A DNA stretch of 64,000 bases from Anthostomella pinea (Eukaryota > Ascomycota > Sordariomycetes > Xylariales > Xylariaceae): the NCBI GenBank assembly GCA_963556695.1, contig CAUWAG010000019.1, forward strand, positions 1,364,001 to 1,428,000, written 5' to 3'. Numbering within the stretch: the stretch's first letter is position 1; every line of letters begins with the position of its first letter. Made by a program: the position numbers and the translations under genes. Below the pieces are notes generated by a model. The model searched no databases, was not told where the DNA came from, and worked only from the letters and a program-made list of their open reading frames with translations. Of the stretch, positions 11,648 through 23,743 are shown in pieces.

Positions 11648-14600
11648 CTAAGTGCGCCCCTCCTCCAGATCCCCTACCTGTATCGTAGGGTTGCTCTGCT
11701 GCATGTCGTTACCTCCAGACACGATGATCGCTGGTGCGTTGCCACTCTCCTCCGAATAGTTTCTCGGCTCATCCACGTCTTCCTCTCCCGTCGTAGCAGT
11801 CTTCTTATTACGTTTGAAGACCTGTCCGATCTTGGAGAATACCTTGGCCAAAAACCGGTAAACGACGACGACAGGAGCACCGACCGTCTTGGCCATCACG
11901 GCAAACCATGCGTCGGGAAAGAGTCTGACGAGGATAGCCCACGGCAGACATACCAGTGCTGCGACGATGCAGATGGCCCACTGTGTGCCGTCGAGCGGTT
12001 TGATCTCAAAGGCGTCGCCTCCCACAAAGACGATGGCGATCTGTGCCCCGATCATGATGGCATTGATCGCGATGAAGAACTTGTTGCGATGCACGCCCTC
12101 GAAGATGTTGAATTTGTTGTCCAGTCTGCGGTTGTTGAACTCGTTGAAGATCTGCATCCAGACAAACGTGTTGAAGACCATGGTGTCGAGCTCCCTCTTC
12201 TGGTCGGCGTTATTGGGGTCGTAGCCGAGGATGCTGGCGCCGGCGAAGTGCAGTACCATCGTCACCACGAGCTGGAAGATGGCTTGTCCGATGATCATCT
12301 TCCACATGTTGGTGGTGATCAGAGGAGCCCGTTTGGGCTGCGGTGGGCGGTCAAGTACCTTCTCGGTGGGCGGGTCGGTGGCAAGCGCGAGTGCTGCGAA
12401 CGTATCCATGATGAGGTTCACCCAGAGCAGCTGCACAGCTGTGAGCACAGACTGCATGTCAGGACTGGCCACGGCAGAAACGAAGGCAAGGAGGACGGCT
12501 GTGATGTTGACAGTGATTTGAAACTGGTATCATGTCAGTATGACGGTGTAGGACCGACACAAAAGAGAGAGTGGTGTGCTTACCTGGAGAAACTTTTGAA
12601 CCGAGTCGTTCACAGCTCGACCCCATTTGAGAGCGGTTAGGATCGAAGCAAAGTTGTCGTCCATCAACACAATCTCAGAAGCCTCTTTGGCTACTTCGGT
12701 TCCGCAAACGCCCATCGAGAAGCCCACATCAGCAGTCTTTAGAGCTGGAGCGTCATTCGTGCCGTCGCCAGTCACGGCTACTGTTTCGCCGAGGTCCTTG
12801 AGCTTCGACACTAGAATCCGCTTGTCTTCAGGTGATGACCGCGCGAGTACTTGAAGCCTTGGCAGCATATCATTCATCGCCTCGTCACTGAGAACTCTAA
12901 ATGCAGGTCCCTCCATGACGATGCCGTTGGTGTATATGCCACATTCTAAAGCGATGGCCTGGGCTGTGATGACGTTGTCACCAGTGACCATGCGGACGCT
13001 CACGCCAGCATGCTGGGCCTTGCGAACCGCCTCGGGGACACCCGGCCTTACTGGATCTTGGATACCAACGACACCAAGCCACACAAGGTCTTGAAGAATA
13101 GAGGCGAACTGGACATGGCCATCCCCGACCTCTGCGTGTGCAGGTGGCCATTGAGCGAAATCCCGGTACACGAGACCGATAGTTCGAAGCGAGCCCTTGG
13201 CATAAGTATCGATGACCGAGGTCAGTCCGGCGCGGTCACTAGTGGTGAGTTCGTTGGGTGCAAGAGTATCGATATCGGCCTTCTCGCTGCAGTAGCTCAA
13301 GAGAATCTCGGATGCCCCCTTCACTAAGAGTCGGTACTGAGAACCGATCTTGATGACAGCGCCCATGCACTTCTTGCTCGAGTCGAAAGGCATCATCTGC
13401 ACGGTCTGCTCGTTGGCGCGAAGCTCAGCCAGCGACTGTATGCCCAGATGGTCCTTGGCCAATTGCAGCAGTGCGGTCTCGGTCTTGGAACCTATGAAGG
13501 TGGCTTGGCCCCCATCTTTGCCCTCGAAAGCAGTCGAGTTGATCGCAATGGATTGAGCGAGAGCATCCTTGGTCGGTTGAGACAGTCCAGCAGCCCATTG
13601 GGAGATCGTCAGACCACTGGGCTTTTCGCTTTCCGACTTGGCAAAGCTGGACTGGCCGAATGATCCGGCAACGACAGTCATCTTATTGGTGGTGAGCGTG
13701 CCGGTCTTGTCGGAACAGATGGTGGTGGCGTTGCCCATGGTCTCACAGGCACGTAACACGCGTACGAGGTTGTTCTCCTTCAACAGCCGTTGGGTGGCAA
13801 AGGCCAGGGCCAGGGTCACGGCCAGGGGCAAACCTTCGGGCACAGCCACAACAATAATGGTAACAGCCACAATCAGGATGTCCAGGAAGCTGGAAGCGTT
13901 CTCGGGGGCCGACCGTATGTCAGTCGACAGGCCGGCGAGGAAGCGGAATAGTAGGACGAAGAACAGCAGCACAGCAGCGCCGCCTCCCAGTTGGGCGATT
14001 GCGACGGCAAGCTTTTCCAATTTCTTCTGCAACGGTGTCGCTTCGATCTCGGTTCGGACAGATATCATGATCTTGCCGAAACTGGAGTTGACGCCGACTG
14101 AGGTGCAGAGGAAAGTGCCGACACCCTCGAGGACCTTGGCACCAGAGATGATAAAGGGGTCGAGGCCTTTGGTGTTGGCGCCGGACTCCAGCATCGAGAT
14201 TACCTGGTCGCCAGGCGTCTTCTTGATGGCATCAGACTCTCCGGTTGCTGAGGATTCGTCGCACTTCAGGTCGTGCCCAGTGATGAACACTCCGTCGACG
14301 GGGATCAGATCGCCGGGCTCGAGGTGTAGGACGTCGCCAACGAGGATATCATGGACGTTGATTATGAACGACTTGCCCGATCGAACGACCTTGATCTCTC
14401 GGTCTTCCTTCTTGGCGTTGAGCTTAACAAACGCACGCTCCTTTTGCCAGTCGTTGAGCGAACCGACTAGCGTAACGATCAGGATGGCGACAATGATAGC
14501 AACGCCTTCGACCCAGTCCACCGACGGAGGGTCACCAGGCTTATGCTGGATCCCAAGTGTTTCGTAGAGGCCCAGCGCCAGCGAGATGACAGCGGCTACA

Positions 14601-15193
14601 GTCAGTAGGATGATGACCTTGTCATTGTAGGCATTCCACATCAAGACCCAGAGAGGCGTGGCCTTCTTTGATGGCAGAATGTTTTTCCCGTAGATCCTTG
14701 AGCGGTCGACGAAGGCCTCGGAATCGGAAGGGGTTGGCCGCTCTGAGGACTCTAGGGTTGTATCAGACGCTCTCCGTAGGGCTTGTTCAAAGGTGACGGT
14801 TGACGGTACGGATGTCTCGTCAAGACTGAGGCCGGCCCTGATGTTGGATTGCAGGCCACGCTCGATGCCGGCGAGACCGCCCAAGGCTCGGAATGCGGGC
14901 AGGGATTTCGGGTTCAGTAGCTTGTTCAGTTGGCCGGTACTGAAAGCGAAAGGGTTGTTCTCGACCTGGAAATCGGCTTCGGTACCAGGATCTGGACGGA
15001 GTGCGGCTTCGGCATCTACCGTCATGATGCTCGACCCGCAGTCAGATTGGGCTGGCGTCAGGAAGGGATTCGAGTGTGACGGTGTTAGAAACGGGTTGGA
15101 TACATTGGAGACGAATGATGCGGCCGTGTCGCTCCTCGGGCGGACACGAGTGTCTACGGCCAGCGTTGGCGGTGCCAGACTGTTGCTAGCCAT
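11648..15193 (-). CDS. PMCA-type Ca2+-transporting P-type ATPase
   Basis: Two exons: 15193-12584 and 12523-11648 (1161 aa). The 60-nt intron starts GTAAGC, ends CAG and falls between FLQ and FQITVNI in the sixth-helix region. P-type ATPase landmarks in order: TGES actuator motif (~317-320), PEGL of helix 4 (~452-455), phosphorylation motif CSDKTGTLT with the Asp near 495, MVTGDN and TGDGTNDAP hinge motifs, then the C-terminal helices. The N-terminus has two NPFLTP boxes (~33-47), a pattern seen in fungal vacuolar/plasma-membrane PMCA-type pumps (PMC1/NCA group). The C-terminal tail is short and charged. Expected role: ATP-driven removal of Ca2+ from the cytosol into the vacuole or out of the cell. 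The sequence shows no sign of damage. Confidence 0.96.
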
Positions 15194-15866
15194 GATGATG
15201 TAAAGAGGCTGCCGATAGTCCTTGGTGTTGAGGGTCTACCAGCGCATAGGTATGGCGGGTGGTTGGATTGACAATGTCGCCCATGGGTGCAGCCGAGGAG
15301 AGAGTGATATATAACTTCAAAGCAGGCTGTGTACCTCCTACCGAGGCTCTTTCTGCCTTGCCTTGGACGCGGCGAAAAGCTGACGTAGAGTAAAGCGAAT
15401 TTCCACTTGAAGGTTCACGAATTCCAAAGAGAGACTGGAGGAGAGGGATGGCAAATACTAGCAGAGGCGCCAGCTCCACTGCCCAAGGTTCGAAGACTCG
15501 CCCAGAGTCTCTACGCGCCTTGGTGTTTGGGCTGTGCATCGGGGCGGCGATTGTGTGGGAGGCCGCTTTCTGCTCATCCATTCCAAATGAGAGGCAGAAG
15601 CCCATCGTCGCAAGTGACTCGTGGGTAAGAGGTAGGTAAGAAAGAGGCAAAGAAATTGGGCGCGCCAAGAGGGCCCGAGGGGTGGGCTGGGTGGTTCGGT
15701 TGAGGCTGTGTAGAAGGGGAAGCCAGGGGCCCCGCACATAATACCAGCGCCAATCACTTTCCCGCATAAGCACTCCGGAACAAGCAGCTAGGTACGTTCC
15801 CATGAACCATAAACGAAGCTCAATGCTTATTCCGGGGTGTTTATTCCACAAGCCCGAAGTCACCAT
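15194..15866. other. Promoter and leader of the Ca2+-ATPase gene
   Basis: Region between two tandem minus-strand genes. A 226-codon open frame crosses it on the minus strand, but it has biased composition without motifs and overlaps the ATPase start, so it is not called. Confidence 0.45.
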
Positions 15867-17923
15867 CTACGTCCGAGGAGGGCGCTCGCCGGGCTTTCTC
15901 CTCTGGATGAAGACCTGAGGCTTCGGAGGGCCGTTCCTCTTGAGACGCTCGTTGGACGCCTTCATGTTGGCGATTTTCTTCGCCTGGAACTCTGCCATCT
16001 TCTTGGCCTTGGCCTCGGCCTTCTCTCGCACGGCAGTCTCCTCAGCTTGTTTGCGCAACTCCTCTGCTTCCGCCTGCGCTGCACGGCTGATGGCGTCTTT
16101 CTCGTTCATGATCTCCTCGAGGAGCGCAACTGAGATCTCGTCCAAGGGTGGGTGGCCACGGTTTGCCCAGCGCTTCTTTCCATTGTAGCCGTCATCGTCG
16201 TCTTTTGACTCCTCCTCCAATTCGGCCTCGGGATTGATGCTCTTTCTGAGGTGACCTATCTCTGGCGGCGGCGGCGGTAGGATGTTGCAGTCGTTCTTCT
16301 TGCTGCATGATAGTAGGAGAGACTTGGGGATCTTTGCGTACGACTCCGAGGCAGCCGATTGCTCAGGGGCCGGGGGAGCAACGACGGGGAGAGCAACGGC
16401 AGGAGGGGGGGCGAGACAGCGCAGCCTCCGGAATGACGGGTAAGAAGGCAGCAGCCGACGGGACACCCGATAACACAGGGGCAGAGCGAACAACGGCGGG
16501 GGTCTCTCCCATTATCTCGTCTTGCTTCTCCTCTTCCTCCCGAGGCTCCTCGTCTTCTTCCATTGTGACGTCGGGGCCGGAAGCAGGGATGACGACCGCG
16601 TTGGTCGTCTCGATGTCCATATCCTCGTTCGTGTTCCTGTTCACGTGCTGCTGCTGCTGGTACACCTCCTCCTGCTGGTGCTGCTGGTAGTGGTGGTACT
16701 CCTGCTGGTACTCCTGCTGCTGGTGCTGGTGCTGTTGCTGGTACTGCTGCTGGTACTGCTGTTGGGCAACAGCGAAGAGTCCTGCCAGATTCGCTTCTGG
16801 TACAGGCTCACAGACGACAGAAGCCGGCACTGCATCGGGAGGGGGCGGAGGCGGAGGAGGAGGAGGAAGAGGAGGAGAGGGAAGAGGAGGAGAGGGAAGA
16901 GGAGGAGAGGGAAGAGGAGGAGAGGGAAGAGGAGGAGAGGGAAGAGGAGGAGGAGAGACAGGGAGAGAGGTAACAGCAACCGGCAAAGTCACCGAGACGG
17001 GGTCGGCAGCAGCCGGCACAGCAACGACAGAGGCAGGGGCGAGGACCGGAGGAGGGATGCAGGCAAGAGCCATCTCGGGCTTCGAGACGGGCTTCGACAT
17101 GGGCTTTGACAGGTACTCTTCCATCAGCCGTGCTTTGCGCGACTTACTGCCAATGGCAGTCTGGCGGTGGGCAGCGGGCAAGACGAGCTCCTTGGGCTTG
17201 GTGGCCACTTTGGCCGGACGAGCAGGGGGCGGCGGCGGCGGTGCTTCGGTCGTTGCATCGGCGGGCTCGATCTCGGCTGTGAATATCTTCGAGATCGAGA
17301 GAGAGAGAGAGGGGCCGGCGGCGGGGTGATATCTTCCGTCATGGTACCGGCATCCGAGAGCGTGGGCTGAGGCTGGGCCGGAGTCGTGCCAACCTCGGGG
17401 TCGATTGACCTCGCGAGATAGAGGAGGAATGGCGCCACGCGATCGTGCATGAACGAATGGTAGTCGGGTCGTTTGATGTAAGGAGAGGAGACGACGAGAA
17501 GCTCGATGGTGGTGTAGAGTTTGGTCTTAGTCCAGTCGCGTTGGTCGGCGTAGACGAGAGGAAGAGAGAGACCAGCGACGGCGGCTCTGGTGTAATCTTT
17601 CTTGTAGTACCAGAGGACGAAGAGGAGGAAGCAACAGAAGTTGTAACATTGGTCGTAGGGGCAGTAGAGAGAGATGGTGCTTGAAACCGGGCCAGCGAAG
17701 ACCAGCATCCAGGGGGTCAGAGACTTGATCTTGTCGTCATAGTCTCCTCCGAAGGGGAACCAGACCAGCAGGCCGGAGATGCAAGGGCTCACGGTGCCGC
17801 AAAAGAGCAGGCAGACGGTCATTCTAGAGAGAGGTTAGCAGTTGGTCAATTGAATGCATGATGGAGGGTGAATGGTACTTACGCGGTGGTGAACGCGGCG
17901 GCGAGCTGGTCTTTGTACGACAT
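15867..17923 (-). CDS. Membrane/proline-rich coiled-coil protein, frame broken twice
   Basis: Not recognised as a known family. Exon 1 is 17923-17883 (MSYKDQLAAAFTTA) and a 59-nt intron ends at 17824. The following frame encodes hydrophobic segments (TVCLLFCGTVSPCISGLLVW; CCFLLFVLWYY) and a conserved-looking YIKRPDYHSFMHDRVAPFLL block. Continuity needs a frame change within the GA/CT microsatellite at 17297-17311, after which the frame reads IFTAEIEPADATTEAPPPP, five SPPLP-type repeats, a Gln-rich stretch and an acidic stretch. A second change at the 7-base G/C run 16405-16411 leads to a Lys/Glu/Ala-rich coiled coil (~16140-15940) and stop. No canonical splice sites fit either switch. The choices are homopolymer errors in the assembly or real disruption. 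Coding-like composition on both sides favours one gene. Confidence 0.55.
16866..16952. repeat. 15-bp minisatellite (SPPLP-coding)
   Basis: Five perfect copies plus a partial copy of GAAGAGGAGGAGAGG on the plus strand. Read on the minus strand they encode consecutive SPPLP pentapeptides in the gene above. Perfect identity between copies suggests recent expansion. Confidence 0.95.
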
Positions 17924-19962
17924 CTTGAACTCGCGAAATCGGATGACGAGAAGGTCGAGTGTGTGGATTGAGATTGCGATGCCAGGAAACGTGACAAAAC
18001 GCGAAAGCAACAACAGATGATGGCAGTTTCAACAGTGCAGACATAAATTTGTGTGCTTGTGGAAAGTGTGCGATGTTGTTGTCGTTGGGTGAAAGAAGGG
18101 CGGAGAACAAGTGCGCAGATTTGAGGTCAATGCTTTTGTGTGGAAGGGAAATGGGGGCAGCCTCAGGCATCAACGTTGACAGCTGCCAAAGGGCCTTCAG
18201 CTTTCGAATTTGAAATGGATTGGAAAATTTAAACAGTGTCGACACATGCACCGAGCAAACACCTGTGGCATCTGAGGCATATCAGCCATTTCCTCTCCAC
18301 ACGGGATGTGCACGCGGAATACGCATCGCTAGCAGTACTACAACTTGAAGGGGTATTAAGCTAAGCCTCTATTTCCGAGATGCATGCAAGCGTAGCACCC
18401 ATGAGACCCTGCTGAGGTCGAAGTTTGAAGCATGTATATTTCGGAGAAGAAAATACCAAAACATGTACTTCACAGGTATTCATAGTGCTGGTGGTACCTA
18501 TGGTCACATGTAGTCCTCGTACAGTTACTTACTGTTGTCCAAATGTTCAACACACCACGTGGGAGATGATGCGAAGAGATCTGTGGATGCTGGGCATATT
18601 CAGGGGTATGACTCCTGTCTCCCCCAACTGGGCTGCTGTCACAGTTCGACAGCCGGTAAATCCAGAAATGACTTTGTTGATGTAGATAAACTATGAAGGT
18701 AGCTAGGTGACATGATCTGGTATATATAGGGGTTGACCTCTGGGGCTGTGGAGCTATCTTCTAGTACCGTGACAGCTGCTGGGGGTAGCCAAGGTCTCCC
18801 TCCTCGGTGAGTTTTCTTTGTGTCTATATAAGACTAACCGTGGGAGGTATCACGAAGGTCCTGCTTGACCGTAGCCGTAAACTTGAGGTTGTATTGGCAG
18901 TACATGATGCATGTAAATATTAATACGGTGTTCGTGATCCATGAGCAGTCAGTCCGTTCCCGCCGCGTGCTTGGACCGTGACGAGGATGGTTACCTGAGA
19001 CTGTCTAACAAGAAAGGCGTCGAATGAAAAACACCATCCATTGAATTCTTTTCAGACCATATAACCAGGGAAGCGGACGGGCAGAGTTTGGCTCGGTTGT
19101 CAACCGCAATGTCTGTGAAGTTGTTGTGCTGTACGAGGAAAAACGGGTGCGGGCCGATGGGGCCTGTAGAACCACTCAGCCCGTAATCAATGAGCAGTGC
19201 TAGACTGGCAAGTAGAGACCTCCCTGCATGATTTTCGGTGTACCTTTGACCTGCCCGGCACAGGATCAGACGTCAGTCATGAAGAAGAATGATGGGGGTT
19301 GCGCGATGCACCTTGATGATGGCGACGGCGACCTAGTTCATGTATGAACTATTCAGCATCAATTATACAATACCTAAATAGCCAATGATCGTGCCACGGT
19401 TTGCTATCGCCATGTTCAATGCTTGAAGATTGTGGGATTACGACACCAACGTTGAAAGGTATGTACACAAGTACCTAGGTATGAAATAGTTGTTTCACAG
19501 CAACAGTACTTCATAAGCACCCCTATGGAGCAACTTATGTTTAATACCAACACTTTGTCAGCGGACGCGTATATTATAGTGTGCTTCCATGGGCACGCAA
19601 CATTCTGGACGATGAACTGTCTTCGAACCCAGAATAGATGCAACTCGCTGGTTCATACTCATAATTTCCAAAGCGATGATTACGGCCTCTCTCAACTAAG
19701 CATGCAGGTGGTATGTGAGGGTTGCCCTCCCTGTTCATGAAGCCCTCATTATGTAATTAAATGATCGTAACGAGGGGGTATACGTAGACGTTTGGAGGCT
19801 CAGTGTATTATGCCGTTGTGTTTTAAATTGCACTAGAATTATTAAACTATGTAAGCATGATACAGACAGATGAATAAATACACCGCCATACGCCTGGGAC
19901 CAACAGCCCAGAACCTGCCCCATCCAGGCAACCCGAACAACAAGGTCGGTCTGATCGACCCG
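17924..19962. other. Long intergenic stretch, no gene seen
   Basis: The first ~300 bp are the promoter of the minus-strand gene. The rest has only short frames without motifs. Base composition looks ordinary and no tRNA or LTR structure was seen. Confidence 0.4.
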
Positions 19963-20787
19963 TCAGGAGCGAGGAGTCAAGCAGGATGAGTGCAGAACCT
20001 CTTCCATCCATGAGACCAGAACAGCGACGCCTAGTCCACCAGGTGAGAGCGAGGAACTTATGCTCGTAGGTGCCTGTGAGGCTAAAGGACCAACAGGATG
20101 ATCACTCGGACTCGACGGCGTCGCAGTTGGCGGGTTAGCTGGCGGTAGCAGAAGAAGGACCGCTTGGATCGGAAGAGTCGGACCCCGAGGAAACTGGTAG
20201 CTGCCCGTTGGTTTGGTGCAGCTGTTGGACGTCGGGCCCGGGTCAGTCGTGAGCGTCCCAGCGGACGAGGCCACGGTCCCAGAAGAGGTAGTTCTCGACC
20301 GAGCAGAAGTCCCGTTGCCCCGTGAGTCCCGGGTTATCCGTAACCTTTGTATTCCCCGCCACAGTTGCTCGTCTGTCATGAGCTCCATGCTGGGCGTCTC
20401 TAGGGCTTTCAGGCTCGAAAACACCCTCAAGGAAGCAGGGTCAACGACGAATCCTGCCTCATAACGTGCTAGCATCTCAGGGCATCCCACTACAGTTCTC
20501 AAGAACTCGTATGTCCACATTTGAGCTAAGGTCGGCTTGTTCGCCATGAACTCCGTGTGGTGTAGCTGGGTGCTTGGCTTGGTGTGTGCCTGGACGTGAA
20601 GGGGCAGCGGATGAGGCCAGTTTGGAACAGACGGAGCGGCCGCAGGATTGCTGTGTGCCTGTGCCTGGACGTGAAGAGGCAGCGTACGGGTCGAGAATGG
20701 CACAAACGGAGCGGCCGCAGGATTGAGCTGGGTGCGCCGTCCCTCGTTGGATCCGTCCGCTATGATAGGTGCGTTGCTGCTTGACAT
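19963..20787 (-). CDS. Hypothetical protein with internal Pro/Ala-rich duplication
   Basis: Single open frame of 274 codons beginning MSSSNAPIIADGSNEGRR. It is not recognised. The N-terminal half carries two copies of a segment of the form NPAAAPxVP...LPLHVQA. The middle (LAQMWTYEFLRTVVGCPEML...ELMTDEQLWRGIQRLRI) looks like a helical globular region. The C-terminal third is Ser/Pro/Thr-rich and ends with a hydrophobic patch. There is no signal peptide. The frame may contain an unrecognised intron in the low-complexity C-terminal part. It is called because the frame is long and the middle part looks protein-like; it could still be a chance ORF. Confidence 0.45.
   Translation of the reverse strand: MSSSNAPIIADGSNEGRRTQLNPAAAPFVPFSTRTLPLHVQAQAHSNPAAAPSVPNWPHPLPLHVQAHTKPSTQLHHTEFMANKPTLAQMWTYEFLRTVVGCPEMLARYEAGFVVDPASLRVFSSLKALETPSMELMTDEQLWRGIQRLRITRDSRGNGTSARSRTTSSGTVASSAGTLTTDPGPTSNSCTKPTGSYQFPRGPTLPIQAVLLLLPPANPPTATPSSPSDHPVGPLASQAPTSISSSLSPGGLGVAVLVSWMEEVLHSSCLTPRS
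20583..20727. repeat. Two tandem copies of a ~66-bp unit
   Basis: Both copies share the segments TGCCTGGACGTGAAG and ACGGAGCGGCCGCAGGATTG in the same order. Together they encode the duplicated part of the hypothetical protein on the minus strand. Confidence 0.8.
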
Positions 20788-21365
20788 ATTGACGGCTGAG
20801 GTCAGATCCGTGTGGATTGAGTAAGCAATTATGACGCTGGTCTGAGGCGTTCAATCGATAGTACTCTCGAAGATGGTTCAAAGCTTCTGATGTGTGTTGC
20901 TGAAAGGGATGGGGAGGAAAAACTAGTCCACAGCGCAACCAGAGGGCGACATATATATATGCAGCAAAAGAACCACCTCCGAAACGCAAGAGATGTTCAG
21001 AGGGGTTAATGAGCATTTAACCCATCGGAGAAAGATTAAACAGTAAATAGAGTTGACAAAACTCTTCGTGGCTGAGAATCTTCTCAAACCTAAAAACGCT
21101 GGAACTGAAGGTTACCCATCTCTGGCACATTGCATCGATGCTCTCCATATAGATCACTTAGCGTGGGCTCTTCATGCCACGAGACACACAGCCTGCTGGG
21201 TATAAACGCAGGCTATTCGTGCGAATACTGCAGCTCGAGAGTCGACCATCTGACCCAGACCAGCAACACCACCAGCAAATTTGGCAATGATGGTAAATAT
21301 AACACCATAACCAATGTCAGCGAGTGCGAGACACGATGTAAATGACATTGAGCAACACACCGTAG
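20788..21365. other. Intergenic, no gene seen
   Basis: Putative promoter space between the divergent hypothetical genes. Nothing specific recognised. Confidence 0.35.
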
Positions 21366-22037
21366 TTGTTGTTGACAAATGCTCTCAAGTCTGACTGCAC
21401 ACAGCCCTCGCAAGATTCGCCTAGACATGCCCACGAGTCTCAACCGACTGTAGTCGACATCAGGCCACCGGATGGACAAGTCGGTAGAACTGAGCCCTGG
21501 TCAATGGACGTTGGACTCGGGGCAAGTTTTTTCCAGACCAAAGCTGGGGACGAACTCAAGCCATCATTACCACACGGCGAAGACACCGAGACCCAAGATG
21601 TCGAGAGTGCGAAGACCGACGACCAACAGGCGGAACCCTGCGTTTTTGACAAGAAAGACATTGCGATCTTGACAGAATATCCCCTGCAGGAACACTATAC
21701 GAGGTCCTTAAGCGCAGTCAGCGAACCCGAAGCGCTATTCCAGCCGTCGCCGGAAAGCTCGCGCCAAGAAGCATGTCAACTGGCGCCGCTGCGGCAGTCG
21801 GATCACTTTCAGCGTCTGTGGTTCGACCTTTCGAGGCTCCCCCAGAAGCGATCTCCACGACAACGCTTTCAGCGGATCTGGTACACGCACGGGATGCTCT
21901 GGACAGTCGCCAGGTATGAACTTTCGCTTTTGGCTAGCGGGGTCGAAGAGGATTGTCAAGACAAGAGGTTTGCTCTGATCGACGCAGAAAAGAGGTGGGC
22001 GGAGGCTTGCAGCTTCGATGGTGAGGAGCGACAGTAG
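21366..22037 (+). CDS. Hypothetical protein, weak
   Basis: Open frame of 223 codons, family not recognised. The first ~125 residues are acidic and disordered-looking. The last ~80 include a segment rich in aromatic and basic residues (SDHFQRLWFDLSRLPQKRS...FQRIWYTHGMLWTVARYELS) followed by a charged helix (KRFALIDAEKRWAEA), which looks more protein-like than chance sequence. There is no signal peptide or transmembrane segment. The upstream start is uncertain, and a 5' exon could exist. Confidence 0.4.
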   Translation: MLLTNALKSDCTQPSQDSPRHAHESQPTVVDIRPPDGQVGRTEPWSMDVGLGASFFQTKAGDELKPSLPHGEDTETQDVESAKTDDQQAEPCVFDKKDIAILTEYPLQEHYTRSLSAVSEPEALFQPSPESSRQEACQLAPLRQSDHFQRLWFDLSRLPQKRSPRQRFQRIWYTHGMLWTVARYELSLLASGVEEDCQDKRFALIDAEKRWAEACSFDGEERQ

Positions 22038-23743
22038 AGGAGAGCGTCAACTCGCGCGCCGCTCTGACGTGATATAGCTCTGATATCAGGTATTCCACCT
22101 TCTCCTTCACCTTCCTGAGGTCCATGAGCGTGCCAACGGCAAAAGGGTGAGCCGTAGTGGCCTATGGGATGAGCGCCCCAGCTGTCGTGCCTGCTCCGTC
22201 GATGAGTGGTATGGGCACGAAGACTGTTTTTCACACTCTTCCGCAGATAGACGGGACCGTGCCAACATGCCAACATATGCATGGAAGCAAGACCACGAAG
22301 ATGGCTTCAGATTGGGACCGTTAGGGGTCTGGAGGTGGCGATTGGCTTGCTGGCACGTGACTTCGTGTCGAGCTGGGCCGAGCTCTGCAAGTTGCAACAT
22401 GAACTGACTCGGGACAGTTCTGATGCGTAAACAAGCGCGCCATTTTCCCGCAATGGACTCGATGTTTGCACCTTGCTCGCAGGCACGGTCTTCCGATGAA
22501 CAGGTACACGCACCTCCTCATCAAGTGCCTTGCCTTAGGATGTATCATGTGCGTGGAGGATTTAGTGACATCCGCCCGTGTCATCGATGGACTTGATCCT
22601 TCTTCCCTCGCACAGAAACAGACAGACTTGTCTGGTCGACCCAGGAGCTCCTTAAGTCGAACTGGAAGAAATACATACTTGTATCCATATCATACACCTT
22701 GTGTAATGATGGGAATCAGCAAAGTCCGGATCGCATAGCTTGTTATCAATAATAAGTGTCGGGTGCCATGGTATGCGCCTGGTGAATAATGGCTATGAAT
22801 GGGTGTGATTCTGGTCAGCGCGACGGGCGCGACTGACCACTGGTGATCACCCACACGGCAAGATCCGCATGGATGCCAGAACGCTACACGTGGACGCTAC
22901 AGGGCGTCGGGGCACACTAGACCAGACTTTTAGTGGGCATTCGCCTCCTGACGGTGTCTGGACAGTGCCGGACTAACCCTGTAGCTGCCAGACCCCCGGC
23001 CTGTAAACCCCAGCCCCACCTCAGTCCAAGCCGAGAATTGACGAGGAGGTGGGAGGCGCGACTTGACCGCGTAGACCCAAGACGTACATGTGCATCCACA
23101 CTTCCTGATCGCTGATTCACCCGCCCACAGCCAAAGGCCACAGCGCACTTCATCCATCACCGGAACTGGACTCGCCTCGCTTGCAACGCCCAGCCGAGAC
23201 TGGACCCAAGCCTGTCCCGCATCACATCGCACATCGATACCGTCGGTCTGTCTAGCTCTACCTCAACCTCCCTTTACACTTTATACTACACACATATCTA
23301 TATATTTATCTATTCCACACGATCAGTACCGTGCCATCTGTCGGCCTTGTCCACGATGCCATCCGCTCGCACGTGAATACTCTCCGACGATCGCCTACCC
23401 GATGGTATCCTATAGACCGACTGACACCTCGCCAGTGTCTCAGACCTGCTGCAAGTGCTATACCGTGGATTGAACTCAACAGGACTCGAGGCCTGGATAG
23501 GACGCGTACTCGGCATACAAAGAGACGAGGAGCCGCTTCGGGCAGCACGCGACATACTCTAACCCAACCAACATATCGCTCTACACAGCTGCATTGTCCT
23601 CTTCGCCTCGCGCAACGAGTATTGCCGAGACGTGTATTGGATTGTCTGGCCGCATACCATTTGCGAAACCACGCGACTGGCGACTGGCGACCGCTCCGGC
23701 TCGCACCCAAATTCCTCGTACGCTTCCAACCAATTCGCCGGCC
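22038..23743. other. Intergenic and 5' leader of the Whi5-like gene
   Basis: No convincing gene. The last ~500 bp, including a pyrimidine-rich stretch near 23260-23320, are probably promoter and long 5' leader of the repressor gene, as is common for fungal cell-cycle regulators (inference). Confidence 0.4.

Noticed and set aside
13638..14567. 309-codon plus-strand frame
   Set aside because: Antisense shadow of the Ca2+-ATPase coding sequence.
15186..15866. 226-codon minus-strand frame upstream of the Ca2+-ATPase
   Set aside because: Overlaps the ATPase start, has no recognisable fold and low-complexity composition. Best explained as leader/promoter.
16860..16955. Regular 15-bp repeats considered as a CRISPR array
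   Set aside because: No spacers, unit too short, within a eukaryotic coding region.
16522..17109. Leu/Val- and Arg-rich plus-strand frame
   Set aside because: Produced by the CAG/CTG-rich and GA-rich coding repeats of the minus-strand gene; all frames stay open in such sequence.
22917..23473. Overlapping short frames on both strands
   Set aside because: No motifs, mutually overlapping, upstream of a well-supported gene; probably its leader.
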